From: CBFHND01 sp965657085
GTDB lineage: Bacteria; Pseudomonadota; Alphaproteobacteria; Rhodobacterales; Rhodobacteraceae
Assembly (NCBI GenBank): GCA_965657085.1
Contig: CBFHND010000005.1
Location: 1-64,000 of the forward strand
Length of the DNA: 64,000 bases
Direction of reading: 5' to 3'
Shown here: positions 26,374 to 35,332 of the stretch, one piece after another
How the letters are laid out: every line of letters begins with the position of its first letter
Position numbering within the stretch: position 1 is the first letter of the stretch
Position numbers and translations under genes: made by a program
The notes under the pieces: generated by a model
What the model saw: only the letters and a program-made list of their open reading frames with translations
Database searches by the model: none
Told to the model about the DNA's origin: nothing

Positions 26374-27624
26374 TCAGGGCAGGGCAATCGCCTTGTTCTG
26401 AGGCACGAGCGCGTTGATCTGCCGGATGTGTTCCGGCAAGCAGACTTTTTCGAAATCGTAGTGTTCGACCACATGTGCCCGCGCGTTGGGTCCAAGGTGC
26501 GCGTACTCGTCGGGCTTGGCCAGCACATCGACGACCTGCGCGGCCAATGCGGCCGGATCAAAGAAATCCACCAGCATCCCGGTCTCGCCATGGGTGATCG
26601 CCTCGCGCACGGGGGCCACGTCGCTGGCGACAATCGTGGCCTGCATCGACATGGATTCCAGCAAGGACCATGACAGGACAAAGGGCATGGTGAGGTAGAT
26701 GTGGCAACGGCTGATCTGGATCAGCTTTTGGTAATCCTCGTAGGGCACTTGCCCCAGAAAATGTACCCTGTCCCAATCAACCCGGTCGCCCACTTCGGCC
26801 TCCATCTGCCCACGCAAGCCGTTGGGGTGCTTGGACTTGCCGCCATAGGACGTGTCATTGCCTCCGACGACCAGAATGCGCGCGTTGGGTCTTCTGGCCA
26901 TGATGTCGGGCAGCGCGCGCATGAATTGATGATATCCACGCGTCGTTTCGAGGTTGCGCGACACGTAAGTGACGATTTCATCGTCGCGCGTCAGAGGGCG
27001 GTCCAGCCGCCCAAGGCTTAGCGTGACATCGGGATTGGGCAACAGCGTATCGGTGCGGATGCCGTCGTGACAGACATACATCTTGTCGTGAAAGCTGGTG
27101 GGAAAGCGGTTCTTTTGCCATTCGGTCGGACATTGGCCGAGGTCCACCCGCTCGATGTTGACCAGTGGAACGGTGTTGTGCGCTTGCATGATAAAGGGCG
27201 CGTGGTCGCTGACCGGGCTTTCGGGGTCAAAGCCGACAGGGCCGCCTGTGACGCTATAGTAATATTCAAAGAACCCGATGACCGGCACATCGGGCCAGAT
27301 TTCCTTCATAAAGGTCAATTCGCCCCAGCCTACGTGCCCAATGATGATATCGGGTGTGTAGCCTTCTTTCTGCTGCAAGCCACGTGCCGCCATGGCCGCC
27401 CCGAACCCGGATCCCGCTGCGCTTTCCCATGTTTTGACGAGGCCATAGGCATCTTCGGCTGCAACGTGATGGGTGTTGTAGATCACGGTCCGCACGCCCC
27501 GGAACGTCGGGGGCTGCTTGCGCTGGGTCAGAAACATGATGTCATGTTGCCGGGTTTCGGCCAGCCATTGCACGAACTCCCGATACTGACCGGGCATGTT
27601 CTGGTGTACGAAAAGCAGCTTCAT
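26374..27624 (-). CDS. Glycosyltransferase (GT4/GT1-type), probable polysaccharide enzyme
   Basis: A GT-B fold transferase, 416 aa. The N-terminal half is the acceptor domain starting MKLLFVHQNMPGQY; the C-terminal donor domain carries LVVGG, the HFLGQVPYEDY block and a SWSLLESMSMQ segment with the conserved Glu-x-Met-Ser that contacts the nucleotide sugar. ATG at 27624 follows AGGTGAG. It converges with the Wza-like gene (14 bp between stops) and likely extends the lipid-linked repeat unit, although donor and linkage are unknown. Confidence 0.9.
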   Translation of the reverse strand: MKLLFVHQNMPGQYREFVQWLAETRQHDIMFLTQRKQPPTFRGVRTVIYNTHHVAAEDAYGLVKTWESAAGSGFGAAMAARGLQQKEGYTPDIIIGHVGWGELTFMKEIWPDVPVIGFFEYYYSVTGGPVGFDPESPVSDHAPFIMQAHNTVPLVNIERVDLGQCPTEWQKNRFPTSFHDKMYVCHDGIRTDTLLPNPDVTLSLGRLDRPLTRDDEIVTYVSRNLETTRGYHQFMRALPDIMARRPNARILVVGGNDTSYGGKSKHPNGLRGQMEAEVGDRVDWDRVHFLGQVPYEDYQKLIQISRCHIYLTMPFVLSWSLLESMSMQATIVASDVAPVREAITHGETGMLVDFFDPAALAAQVVDVLAKPDEYAHLGPNARAHVVEHYDFEKVCLPEHIRQINALVPQNKAIALP

Positions 27625-27666
27625 CAACTCACCTTTGGGCAATTATTCCCCGGTGATACCCCGCAC

Positions 27667-28638
27667 TTACACTGTCCACAACAGATGCGTGCCACGGGCC
27701 TCCTGACCGGGGCTGAGGCCAAAGTTCACGCGGTAGGATTTCGAGAAATGGGACAGGGACCGGAACCCTGACGCGACACACACATCTGTCACGCTCATGT
27801 CGGTTTGCCGCAACAGGCTGCGGGCTTTCTCAAGACGCAGACCAAGGTAGTACCGCTTGGGCGAGACCTGCATGTGCTGGCTGAAGAGGCGCTCAAGCTG
27901 TCGTGTCGACAGGCCGACCACGGCGGCGATTTCATCGGGTCGCAAAGGGTCTTCGATGTTGTTGTCCATGATCTGGATGGCTTGCGCAAGTTTGCCATGC
28001 CGTACCGCGGGCCTGAGGCCGGTCGAAATGCGCTGTCCGTGTTCGGATTGACGGGGATGGGTATAGATCATCTGGTCGGCAACCCACGTGGACAGTTCGG
28101 TGCCATATTCAGACTGGATACGGGCCAGCATCATGTCCATCGACGCGGCGCCGCCTGCCGTGGTGAAGACGCGTCCATCGATGGTGTAGAGGCCGCTTTC
28201 GACGATCACGTCCGGCAGCAATTCGGTCAGCGCATCGCGGTATTGCCAATGGGTCGTGACTCGTTTGCCTGACAAAAGGCCGGCAAGTGCAAGCGTGTAT
28301 GCGCCCGAACTGAGGGCGCCGAAATCCATGCCTTTGCGCACTTCGCGTCGCAGCCAGTTTGTGACGGCCTTGGTACTGCCGGCACCTGCCTGGTGACCTG
28401 CGCAGACAACCAGCGTTTCGTCCTTGTGCAGTTCGGTCAAAGCGGTGTCGACGTGGGTTGTTATGCCATTGTAGGCGGGAACGGGCGCACCCGTCTCGCC
28501 GATCACACGCCAGTCGTAGTACACCCGCTCGGAGGGATGCAGATTGGCAAGGCTTAAGGCTTCGAGCGCGCAGGCGAACCCCAATTGCGAATATCCAGGG
28601 ATCAACAAAAAGGCGTATCTGAGCGGTGCATCGGTCAT
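27667..28638 (-). CDS. GlxA-family AraC-type transcriptional regulator
   Basis: A two-domain regulator, 323 aa: an N-terminal DJ-1/PfpI-like domain (residues 8-175), whose nucleophile position has a Ser (ALSSGAYTLA) so it is not a working amidotransferase, and a C-terminal AraC helix-turn-helix pair (about 215-315) ending with the conserved SHFSKSYR and GLSPG blocks. Relatives such as GbdR and CdhR control catabolism of betaine and carnitine in pseudomonads; whether this one does is unknown. The neighbours on either side do not identify a target. Confidence 0.88.
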   Translation of the reverse strand: MTDAPLRYAFLLIPGYSQLGFACALEALSLANLHPSERVYYDWRVIGETGAPVPAYNGITTHVDTALTELHKDETLVVCAGHQAGAGSTKAVTNWLRREVRKGMDFGALSSGAYTLALAGLLSGKRVTTHWQYRDALTELLPDVIVESGLYTIDGRVFTTAGGAASMDMMLARIQSEYGTELSTWVADQMIYTHPRQSEHGQRISTGLRPAVRHGKLAQAIQIMDNNIEDPLRPDEIAAVVGLSTRQLERLFSQHMQVSPKRYYLGLRLEKARSLLRQTDMSVTDVCVASGFRSLSHFSKSYRVNFGLSPGQEARGTHLLWTV

Positions 28639-28697
28639 CGCCTGACCCTAAGCGGAATGGCCCGGGCTTGCCTATCCCGAACGCGACATGCTGTGGG

Positions 28698-29099
28698 TCA
28701 TGCCGTCAGGGCGGTATCGAGCAGGGCGCGCACCTTGCGTTCGTAGGGTTCATTGACCAGACGCGCGACTTCGCGGCCACCCTTCATCACCAAAAGCGTC
28801 GAACGCCGCTCGACCTTGAGCTGCTGCGTCATCCGCGACCGCCCGTAGGTGTCCCAATCGACATCGACGAATTTGAGGTTGGCATAATCGGGGTTCCTCG
28901 CGATCAAACCTGCGATCAGTTCTTGTTTGATCTGGCATGTCAGAGACCAGTTGGCGCGGAAATTCATGATGATCGTTTCATCTGTCCCTTTCAGATCATT
29001 CCACAAGGCGGGATTGTAAGACATCACTTGAAGGGCGTGGCCTGCATGCGGAAGGAAAAGGGCAGCGGCAGACATGGTGAAAAAGGCGCGGCGTTTCAT
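28698..29099 (-). CDS. Exported thioredoxin-like protein with a single active-site Cys
   Basis: A 133-residue exported protein with a signal of the KRRAFF type (possibly twin-arginine) up to about residue 23. The rest matches the thioredoxin fold, resembling the C-terminal domain of DsbD proteins. The active-site position is WSLTC (residues 51-55): the first cysteine of the usual WCxxC is Ser52, leaving only Cys55. This argues against ordinary disulfide exchange and for a redox-inactive or monothiol role. The longer start at 29111 adds 4 residues and seems unneeded. Monocistronic. Confidence 0.75.
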   Translation of the reverse strand: MKRRAFFTMSAAALFLPHAGHALQVMSYNPALWNDLKGTDETIIMNFRANWSLTCQIKQELIAGLIARNPDYANLKFVDVDWDTYGRSRMTQQLKVERRSTLLVMKGGREVARLVNEPYERKVRALLDTALTA

Positions 29100-29160
29100 A
29101 AAGGGCTCCATCGGAAATATAGCTGCATCATAGGCGGCTTGGCATGTGGTTCAAGCATTC

Positions 29161-30030
29161 TCAGGTCTTGTTCTGCCGGGAAATTTGAACCGCAAGGATG
29201 CCCAGGCCGATGATCGCGACACCGATGATATCCCGTGCGCCAAGCCGTTCTCCCAGAAGGGCCGCAGCGATGGCAACCCCGAAGAACGGATTGAGAAAGT
29301 GGAACGTCGCCGCACGCACGGCTCCGATGCGTTGAACCAGAGCAAACCAGATCCACGTCGCCAACAGGCCGGGGGCCAGCGTGGTATACGTGAAGGCAGC
29401 AATCAATTCGGGGGTGATGTCGACGCGCAGGGTTTCCGTCATCGCCGAGGCCACGGCCAGAACACCGGCCCCCACGAACATCTGCAAACCCACCACCATC
29501 ATCAAATTACCGCCCGACGACGCGCCGCGCATCGACAGTGTTGCCACGGTCAGCGCAATCGCCGCAATCACGCACAAGGCCACCCCGCGCAGATCGACGC
29601 CCGCTTCCAACCGGGCAGACATGATGATGACCACACCCGCGATCCCCATGATCAGGCCAACAATGCCAATCCCTGAAAGACGATCCCGAAAGATGATCCA
29701 TCCCGCGGCTGCCACCATCAGCGGCATAGTCGAGGCGATGATAGACGCCAGTGATGCCTGTATCGTCTGCATCGCGACAAAATTCAGGCCAAGGTAGATG
29801 GCGTTCTGGCAAAGACCGAACACAAAGGTGGCCCGCCATTGGTCGCGGGTCAGGTGCCATGATTGCCCCAGCATCCGTGCAATCGCGACCCCGATCAGAC
29901 CGGACAGAAAGAACCGCAAAGCCAGCGACGCCAGCGGTGACGCATCCGCCACGATGATCCGAGCCGAAGTGAAAGCCGAAGACCAGATCAGGGCAAAGGC
30001 AAGGCCCATGCCGATTGCGCGAAAATCCAT
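29161..30030 (-). CDS. DMT-superfamily transporter (EamA family)
   Basis: A membrane exporter of the drug/metabolite transporter superfamily, 289 aa, with ten hydrophobic helices in two EamA repeats (about 8-138 and 150-282). Members move amino acids, nucleotide sugars or other metabolites; there is no motif here that reveals the cargo. The Pro and Gly kinks typical of EamA helices are present. It is monocistronic with 62 bp to the thioredoxin-like gene. Confidence 0.88.
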   Translation of the reverse strand: MDFRAIGMGLAFALIWSSAFTSARIIVADASPLASLALRFFLSGLIGVAIARMLGQSWHLTRDQWRATFVFGLCQNAIYLGLNFVAMQTIQASLASIIASTMPLMVAAAGWIIFRDRLSGIGIVGLIMGIAGVVIIMSARLEAGVDLRGVALCVIAAIALTVATLSMRGASSGGNLMMVVGLQMFVGAGVLAVASAMTETLRVDITPELIAAFTYTTLAPGLLATWIWFALVQRIGAVRAATFHFLNPFFGVAIAAALLGERLGARDIIGVAIIGLGILAVQISRQNKT

Positions 30031-30090
30031 GCCTGTTCCGGTGCCCCTGCCTAGTGTCGTTCGATGCTATCAGCCCACTCAGGCGCCGAA

Positions 30091-30123
30091 AAGAAAAAGG
30101 GCCACCCGGTTGGGCGACCCTTT
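30091..30123 (-). terminator. Rho-independent terminator after HU
   Basis: On the minus strand AAAGGGTCGCCC pairs with GGGTGGCCCTTT (two G-T pairs) around an AACC loop and is followed by TTCTTTTC. It lies 23 bp past the HU stop. Confidence 0.88.
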
Positions 30124-30145
30124 GTCATTCTAACGGTGCGCGGGC

Positions 30146-30433
30146 TTAGCCGTTCACGCTGTCCTTCAGGGCCTTCGCGATTGTCATTTTGACAACCTTG
30201 TCGGCTTCTTTCTTGAACTGTTCGCCTGTCGCCGGGTTGCGCACCATGCGCTCGGGGCGCTCGCGGCAGTAGATCTTGCCAACACCGGGCAGAGTCACGG
30301 CGCCGCCACCCGATACTTCACGTGTGATCAGGTTGCAGATGCTGTCCAACGCCGCGCCTGCGGCTTTCTTGTCGGTGCCCATGTCTTCGGCCAGTGCGGC
30401 GACGAGTTGGGTCTTTGTCATTGGTTTTGCCAT
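30146..30433 (-). CDS. HU family DNA-binding protein
   Basis: A small histone-like protein, 95 aa, that binds and bends DNA as a dimer. The N-terminal helices MTKTQLVAAL and the beta-arm block RERPERMVRNPATGEQF, with the intercalating proline in RNPATG, are all visible. GAAGGAGA precedes the ATG and an in-frame ATG a few codons later is an alternative. Monocistronic with its own strong terminator, which fits a highly expressed nucleoid protein. Confidence 0.93.
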   Translation of the reverse strand: MAKPMTKTQLVAALAEDMGTDKKAAGAALDSICNLITREVSGGGAVTLPGVGKIYCRERPERMVRNPATGEQFKKEADKVVKMTIAKALKDSVNG

Positions 30434-30565
30434 TTTATGGTCTCCTTCGTCCGCCCGATTTGTAGGGCCTCATGCCCGGAATGTAACGGAATGTTGTATA
30501 GGAACACAACGAATAGTGGCGCTTTGCAAGGCAAAACAGGGTGTTTTTTGCTGGTTTTCGCTGGA

Positions 30566-32029
30566 TTAGAGGAATGCCGTCTCGTCAAAAGACCGAAGTT
30601 TGCGGCTGTGGATGCGTTCCAGAGGCATTTCGCGCAGATGCTCCATGGCGCGAATACCGATCATCAGATGCCGCGCGACCTGGCTCGTATAGAACTCCGA
30701 GGCCATGCCTGGTAGCTTCAATTCGCCATGCAGCGGCTTGTCAGACACACAAAGCAAGGTTCCGTACGGCACCCGGAATCGGTATCCGTTCGCCGCGATC
30801 GTCGCGCTTTCCATGTCGAGCGCGATGGCCCGCGCCTGGCTAAGTCGCTGCACCGGGCCGGATTGGTCGCGCAGTTCCCAGTTGCGGTTGTCGATTGTTG
30901 CAACCGTGCCCGTGCGCATGATCCGCTTCAGCTCGTAACCCTCAAGCTCGGTCACCCGCGCAACCGCTTGTTCCAAGGCGATCTGGATTTCAGCCAACGC
31001 GGGGATCGGCGTCCAGACGGGCAGATCATCATCCAGCACGTGATCTTCGCGCAGGTAGGCGTGCGCCAGCACGAAATCCCCCAGCGCCTGCGTGTTCCGC
31101 AGCCCCGCGCAATGCCCCACCATCAGCCATGCATGTGGCCGCAGAACGGCAATGTGGTCTGTGGCTGTCTTGGCATTGGACGGGCCTACGCCGATGTTCA
31201 CCAGCGTAATGCCCGACCCATCCGCCCGCTTGAGGTGATAGGTCGGCATTTGCGGCAGCTTGGACGGCTGTGTGATCGGATCGTCCCCGCAGGAGATGCA
31301 TTGATTTCCCGTCGATACGAATTCGGTATAGCCGCTGTTTGGATCGTCCAGAGCCGCGCGGGCAAAGGCTTCGAACTCGGCCACATAGAACTGGTAGTTG
31401 GTGAACAGGATGAAATTCTGAAAATGTTCGGCATGGGTGGCGGTGTAATGCGACAACCGCGCCAACGAATAATCCACGCGCTGCGCCGTAAATGGTGCCA
31501 GCGGACCAACCCCGTCGGGGGCGACATAGGTGCCGTTGACGATATCGTCATTGGTGGTGCTCAGGTCAGGCACGTCGAACACATCGCGCAGGGTGAAATC
31601 GGCGGCGCCTTCCTGAGGAACCTGAAGGCCCGTATCGGTGCCGACAGCGAAGTGTACCGGGATCGGGGTATCGGACGAACCCACCTGCACCGGTTGGCCG
31701 TGGTTTTCGATCAACAGCCCGATTTGCTGGATCAGGTAATTGCGAAACAGGTCCGGCCGGGTGATCGTCGCGGCATAGGTGCCGGGCCCCGACACATGGC
31801 CAAAGCTCAGCCGCGTATCGACCTGTGCAAAGCTGGACGAGGTCAGGCGCACCTCGGGGTAAAAGGCGCGGATACGCGCATCTGGCGCGCCATTGCTCAG
31901 CACCTCCCGGAAATGCGTGCGCAGGAACGACGTCGCTCCGTCATAAAGCGTTTGCAGGTAATCCACGGCCGCCGCAGGGTCCTCGAACGTGCGGGGATGG
32001 CCATCGTCGGGCGTCAGAATGCGCGTCAT
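30566..32029 (-). CDS. amn: AMP nucleosidase
   Basis: Hydrolyses AMP to adenine and ribose 5-phosphate, 487 aa as in E. coli Amn. The N-terminal domain of unknown role is followed by a nucleoside-phosphorylase-type catalytic domain with the LVNIGVGPSNAKTATDHI phosphate and base-binding region and LDMESATIA (the glutamate that contacts the ribose). ATG overlaps the adenine deaminase stop by ATGA, so the two are coupled; together they convert AMP to hypoxanthine. The stop lies 37 bp before the HU promoter region. Confidence 0.94.
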   Translation of the reverse strand: MTRILTPDDGHPRTFEDPAAAVDYLQTLYDGATSFLRTHFREVLSNGAPDARIRAFYPEVRLTSSSFAQVDTRLSFGHVSGPGTYAATITRPDLFRNYLIQQIGLLIENHGQPVQVGSSDTPIPVHFAVGTDTGLQVPQEGAADFTLRDVFDVPDLSTTNDDIVNGTYVAPDGVGPLAPFTAQRVDYSLARLSHYTATHAEHFQNFILFTNYQFYVAEFEAFARAALDDPNSGYTEFVSTGNQCISCGDDPITQPSKLPQMPTYHLKRADGSGITLVNIGVGPSNAKTATDHIAVLRPHAWLMVGHCAGLRNTQALGDFVLAHAYLREDHVLDDDLPVWTPIPALAEIQIALEQAVARVTELEGYELKRIMRTGTVATIDNRNWELRDQSGPVQRLSQARAIALDMESATIAANGYRFRVPYGTLLCVSDKPLHGELKLPGMASEFYTSQVARHLMIGIRAMEHLREMPLERIHSRKLRSFDETAFL

Positions 32030-33828
32030 GTCAGGGCCTCGATGACTGGAATAAATTCAAAACTGCGGACGTCGACCAACCCAAGATCGGAAAGCCGCAG
32101 TTCAGGGATGACCACCAGCGCCAGAAGGGAGTGTTGCATATAGGCGTTGTTCAACGTGCAGCCGCAGGTGTGCATCGCGGCCATCATTCGGTCTGCGCTG
32201 TCCGCGACCTCGGTGGCGGGGCTGTCGGACATCAACCCGGCAATGGGCAGTTCGACAAGCGCGATTTCCGCCCCGTCCCTGAAGATCGTGATGCCGCCGC
32301 CCACTTCGGCCAACCGGTTTGCGGCCATCGCCATATGATCTGCGTCCGTGCCGACCACGATCATATGGTGGCTGTCGTGGGCCACGGTTGAAGCCATCGC
32401 CATGGGGCCGGTGTAGCCGAAGCCGGACACAAATGCGTTGACCACGCCGCCCGTCGCGCGGTGCCGTTCGACCAATGCGATCTGGCACACCTCGCCCGTG
32501 GCCTGAACGCGCCCATCCGTGACCGGCAATTCGAACTTCAGGGCACGTGTTGGTGCCTGGTTCTCGACAACACCGATCACGTTCGCGGAAACGGCATTTG
32601 CGCCTTTCGGGGCAGCGATCACAAAGTCATCTGGACTAAGCGTCTTGCCCAGATGAACCGTTTGCCGCGCGGAGGTGGGCCAATCGTAATGCGGACACTC
32701 AACGACAATTTCCCCATTGATAGAGACGGTTTTGCCGCGTGCGATCACATGTTCGATCGGCAATTTTTTCAGATCAGAGGTCAGGATAATGTCGGCGCGC
32801 CGACCGGGTGTGATTGACCCGATATCACGCTCCATCCCGAAGTGGGTTGCGGTGTTGATCGTGGCCATTTGCAGGGCGATCAGCGGGTCACATCCGCATT
32901 CAATGGCGTGCCGCACCACGCGGTTCATATGCCCGTCGTTCACCAAGGTACCAGAATGGCAATCATCGGTGCACAGGATCATGTTGCGCGGATCAAGACC
33001 ACGTTCGGTGATCGCGGTGATCTGGGATTCGACGTCGTACCATGCGCTGCCCAGACGGATCATCGACCGCATGCCCTGCCGCATCCGGGCCACTGCATCG
33101 TCCTCGCAGGTGCCCTCGTGATCGTCCGCGGGCCCACCTGCCACATAGGCCGCGAAAGCCGGACCCAGGTCGGGCGACGCATAGTGGCCGCCCACCGTCT
33201 TGCCCGCGCGTTGGGTGGCAGCAATTTCCGCCAACATCTTGGGATCAGCCGCGCTGACACCGGGAAAGTTCATCATTTCGCCCAAGCCCACGATGCCGGG
33301 CCATGACATCGCCTCGGCCGCATCGTCTGCCGTGATCTCAAAGCCTGTTGTTTCCATCCCCGGCGCACTTGGCGCACAGCTTGGCATTTGCGTGAAGATG
33401 TTGATGGGCTGAAGTTGGGCCTCATCATGCATCATGCGCACACCTTCAAGGCCTAGGACGTTGGCGATCTCGTGGGGGTCGGTGAACATCGATGTTGTGC
33501 CATGCGGAATAACGGCGCGGGCAAACTCCGCAGGGGTCAACATGCCGCTTTCGATGTGCATATGACCATCGCAGAGGCCCGGAATCATATAGCGCCCGCT
33601 TGCTTCGATTATCTTGGTGGCTGGGCCGATACAGTGGCTGGCATCCGGCACAACGCAGGCAATGCGCCCATGCGTGATCGCAATGTCATACCCCGGCAGC
33701 GCCTCACGCGTGTGTACATTGACCCAGATACCACGCCGCACGACCGTCTCGGCAGGTTGGCGCCCTGCGGCAACCGCAATCAAGTGGGAGGCGACTTCGG
33801 GCCAGGCCGGAAAAGGGTCATGTTCCAT
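32026..33828 (-). CDS. ade: Adenine deaminase
   Basis: A metal-dependent amidohydrolase that converts adenine to hypoxanthine and ammonia, 600 aa. The metal ligand block DGHMHIES is present near residue 90, and ILCTDDCHSG supplies a further metal-site Asp; the C-terminal adenine-deaminase domain follows to the end. The ATG at 33828 is preferred since homologues begin nearby; the open frame runs another 39 codons to 33945 without support. It precedes and overlaps amn, forming a two-gene adenine salvage unit. Confidence 0.93.
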   Translation of the reverse strand: MEHDPFPAWPEVASHLIAVAAGRQPAETVVRRGIWVNVHTREALPGYDIAITHGRIACVVPDASHCIGPATKIIEASGRYMIPGLCDGHMHIESGMLTPAEFARAVIPHGTTSMFTDPHEIANVLGLEGVRMMHDEAQLQPINIFTQMPSCAPSAPGMETTGFEITADDAAEAMSWPGIVGLGEMMNFPGVSAADPKMLAEIAATQRAGKTVGGHYASPDLGPAFAAYVAGGPADDHEGTCEDDAVARMRQGMRSMIRLGSAWYDVESQITAITERGLDPRNMILCTDDCHSGTLVNDGHMNRVVRHAIECGCDPLIALQMATINTATHFGMERDIGSITPGRRADIILTSDLKKLPIEHVIARGKTVSINGEIVVECPHYDWPTSARQTVHLGKTLSPDDFVIAAPKGANAVSANVIGVVENQAPTRALKFELPVTDGRVQATGEVCQIALVERHRATGGVVNAFVSGFGYTGPMAMASTVAHDSHHMIVVGTDADHMAMAANRLAEVGGGITIFRDGAEIALVELPIAGLMSDSPATEVADSADRMMAAMHTCGCTLNNAYMQHSLLALVVIPELRLSDLGLVDVRSFEFIPVIEALT

Positions 33829-33943
33829 GCCATAATCTTTCACCGCAACGGCATCCCTGCAAGCGATAATCGGGTAGCTTGCAATGTGAAGAGGTATCGC
33901 GCTGAGGCTTGACCGGGCGTGCGGAACCGGCAACCGTCGCGTC

Positions 33944-34363
33944 ATGGATTATGAGACAATAGACGCAGACGGGTTTGGCAGGGCTTTGAAGGGTATCGGC
34001 CTGAACCTTTTGGTCAGAGACGTGGCCGCGCATTGCGATTTCCTAAAGTCCGTCTTTGACATGAAGATCTTTCAGCCGACGGCTGATTTCGCCATCGTCA
34101 CCTACGGCGATCAGGTGTTCCAGCTGCACAGCGATGGCACGTACCATTCCAACCCGCTTCTGGGTCTTTTGCCGGAAAACCCGCCGCGGGGTGGAGGCAT
34201 GGAAATCCGTCTCTATGACACCGACCCAGAAGACGCCGTTAAATGCGCTAAGGCACATGGGGCAACAATCCTGCAAGAGCCAACAGACAAACCGCACGGC
34301 CTGCGCGAGGCTTACATTCTATGCGCTGATGGCTACGCTTGGGTGCCGTCTCGCCCCAAGTGA
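33944..34363 (+). CDS. VOC family protein (glyoxalase/bleomycin resistance fold)
   Basis: A single-domain VOC-fold protein, 139 aa, with paired beta-alpha-beta-beta-beta modules (residues 17-75 and 85-136). Candidate metal ligands are His31 in AAHCDF, His62 in QLHSD and Glu87 in GGGMEIRL, but they are not sufficient to say dioxygenase, glyoxalase or resistance protein. It starts 115 bp from the divergent ade gene and ends inside the convergent LysR gene: the tails overlap by 31 bp. Function unknown. Confidence 0.8.
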   Translation: MDYETIDADGFGRALKGIGLNLLVRDVAAHCDFLKSVFDMKIFQPTADFAIVTYGDQVFQLHSDGTYHSNPLLGLLPENPPRGGGMEIRLYDTDPEDAVKCAKAHGATILQEPTDKPHGLREAYILCADGYAWVPSRPK

Positions 34364-35226
34364 TCCGCAGCCAATTCGGCTCGCAGCCAGGCCACGAACT
34401 TTTGCGCATGGTCTGATCGTGCGCCTTGGGCGGATTGGATCAGGTAATAGGCCTCTGGCATTTCTGCACGGTATTCGAATGGCGCGATCAACCGTCCCTT
34501 GTCCAACGCCCGTTGTGCAATCGTGTTGTGCGCCAGACACAGACCTGCTCCGGCCTCGGCAGCGGCCAGCGTCACAGAGAAGGTTGTAGAATAGGTTATT
34601 GGCGGATTATCCCAATTTAGAGCCTGTTCTTCTGCCCATGTTTGCCAATTTCCGAGAAGGTTGGTGCAGTGAAACAAGGGCTGGCGCGACAGCGTTTCGA
34701 GGGTGACGTGATAGCCCGGCGCACAGACCGGATAGTAGTAATCCTGTCGCAAAAGCTCTGCGTGCACACTGTCTGCAGGTCTCAGGGCATACCGGATTTC
34801 GATGTCTGCCCCTTCGGCCATTTCACGTGGCTCCCACAGTTCGGTCGAGATGGTCAACTGCACGTCAGGATGTGCGGCGCGCAATCGTGCCAGACGCGGG
34901 GCCAGCCAGTGAATGGCGAAGGTCAGATTGCATTGTAGCCGCACAACCCCATCCTGCGCACCAGTGATGGCGCGGGTGCCATGGGTCAAAGTGCGAAAGG
35001 CCTCGCGGACCACAGGCAGGTAGGTGATGCCCGTTTCCGTCAGTTCCAGCACGCGCGGCCTTCGGTGAAACAGTGGGCGGCCCAAGTGCGCTTCCAACGA
35101 CTTGATCTGCTGGCTGACGGCGCTTTGCGTCATGTTGAGGTCCCGCGCAGCCCCGGTAAAGCTCAGGTGCCGTGCGGCGGCTTCGAAACTGCGCAACCAT
35201 CCCAAGGGCGGCAATCCGTTTTGCAT
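34333..35226 (-). CDS. LysR-family transcriptional regulator (GcvA-like)
   Basis: 297 aa with a winged helix-turn-helix at residues 10-66 (SFTGAARDLNMTQSAVSQQIK) and a periplasmic-binding-type effector domain from about 90. It is divergent from the class II aldolase operon with a 106-bp gap, so that operon is its expected target, and autoregulation would be normal for LysR. The C-terminus overlaps the convergent VOC gene. The effector ligand cannot be read from sequence. Confidence 0.93.
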   Translation of the reverse strand: MQNGLPPLGWLRSFEAAARHLSFTGAARDLNMTQSAVSQQIKSLEAHLGRPLFHRRPRVLELTETGITYLPVVREAFRTLTHGTRAITGAQDGVVRLQCNLTFAIHWLAPRLARLRAAHPDVQLTISTELWEPREMAEGADIEIRYALRPADSVHAELLRQDYYYPVCAPGYHVTLETLSRQPLFHCTNLLGNWQTWAEEQALNWDNPPITYSTTFSVTLAAAEAGAGLCLAHNTIAQRALDKGRLIAPFEYRAEMPEAYYLIQSAQGARSDHAQKFVAWLRAELAADHLGRDGTQA

Positions 35227-35235
35227 GTCTATAAT

Positions 35236-35251
35236 CCTGCCATAAGTCAGG
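35236..35251. promoter_or_regulatory. Candidate LysR operator in the divergent gap
   Basis: CCTG at 35236-35239 and CAGG at 35248-35251 form an inverted repeat with an 8-bp centre, lying 10 bp upstream of the LysR start and about 80 bp upstream of the aldolase start. LysR sites usually contain T-N11-A within such a palindrome; here it is only approximate. Confidence 0.3.
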
Positions 35252-35332
35252 CTAATAGGTTGATTGCGAATTTTTCATTGGTCAACCGCTGGCGCGCGGG
35301 CCACGCTGGTTCACAGGAAAAGGAGGAAAGCA

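Noticed and set aside
30728..32143. 471-codon plus-strand frame across amn
   Set aside because: Antisense of a clear enzyme gene with the same biased composition.
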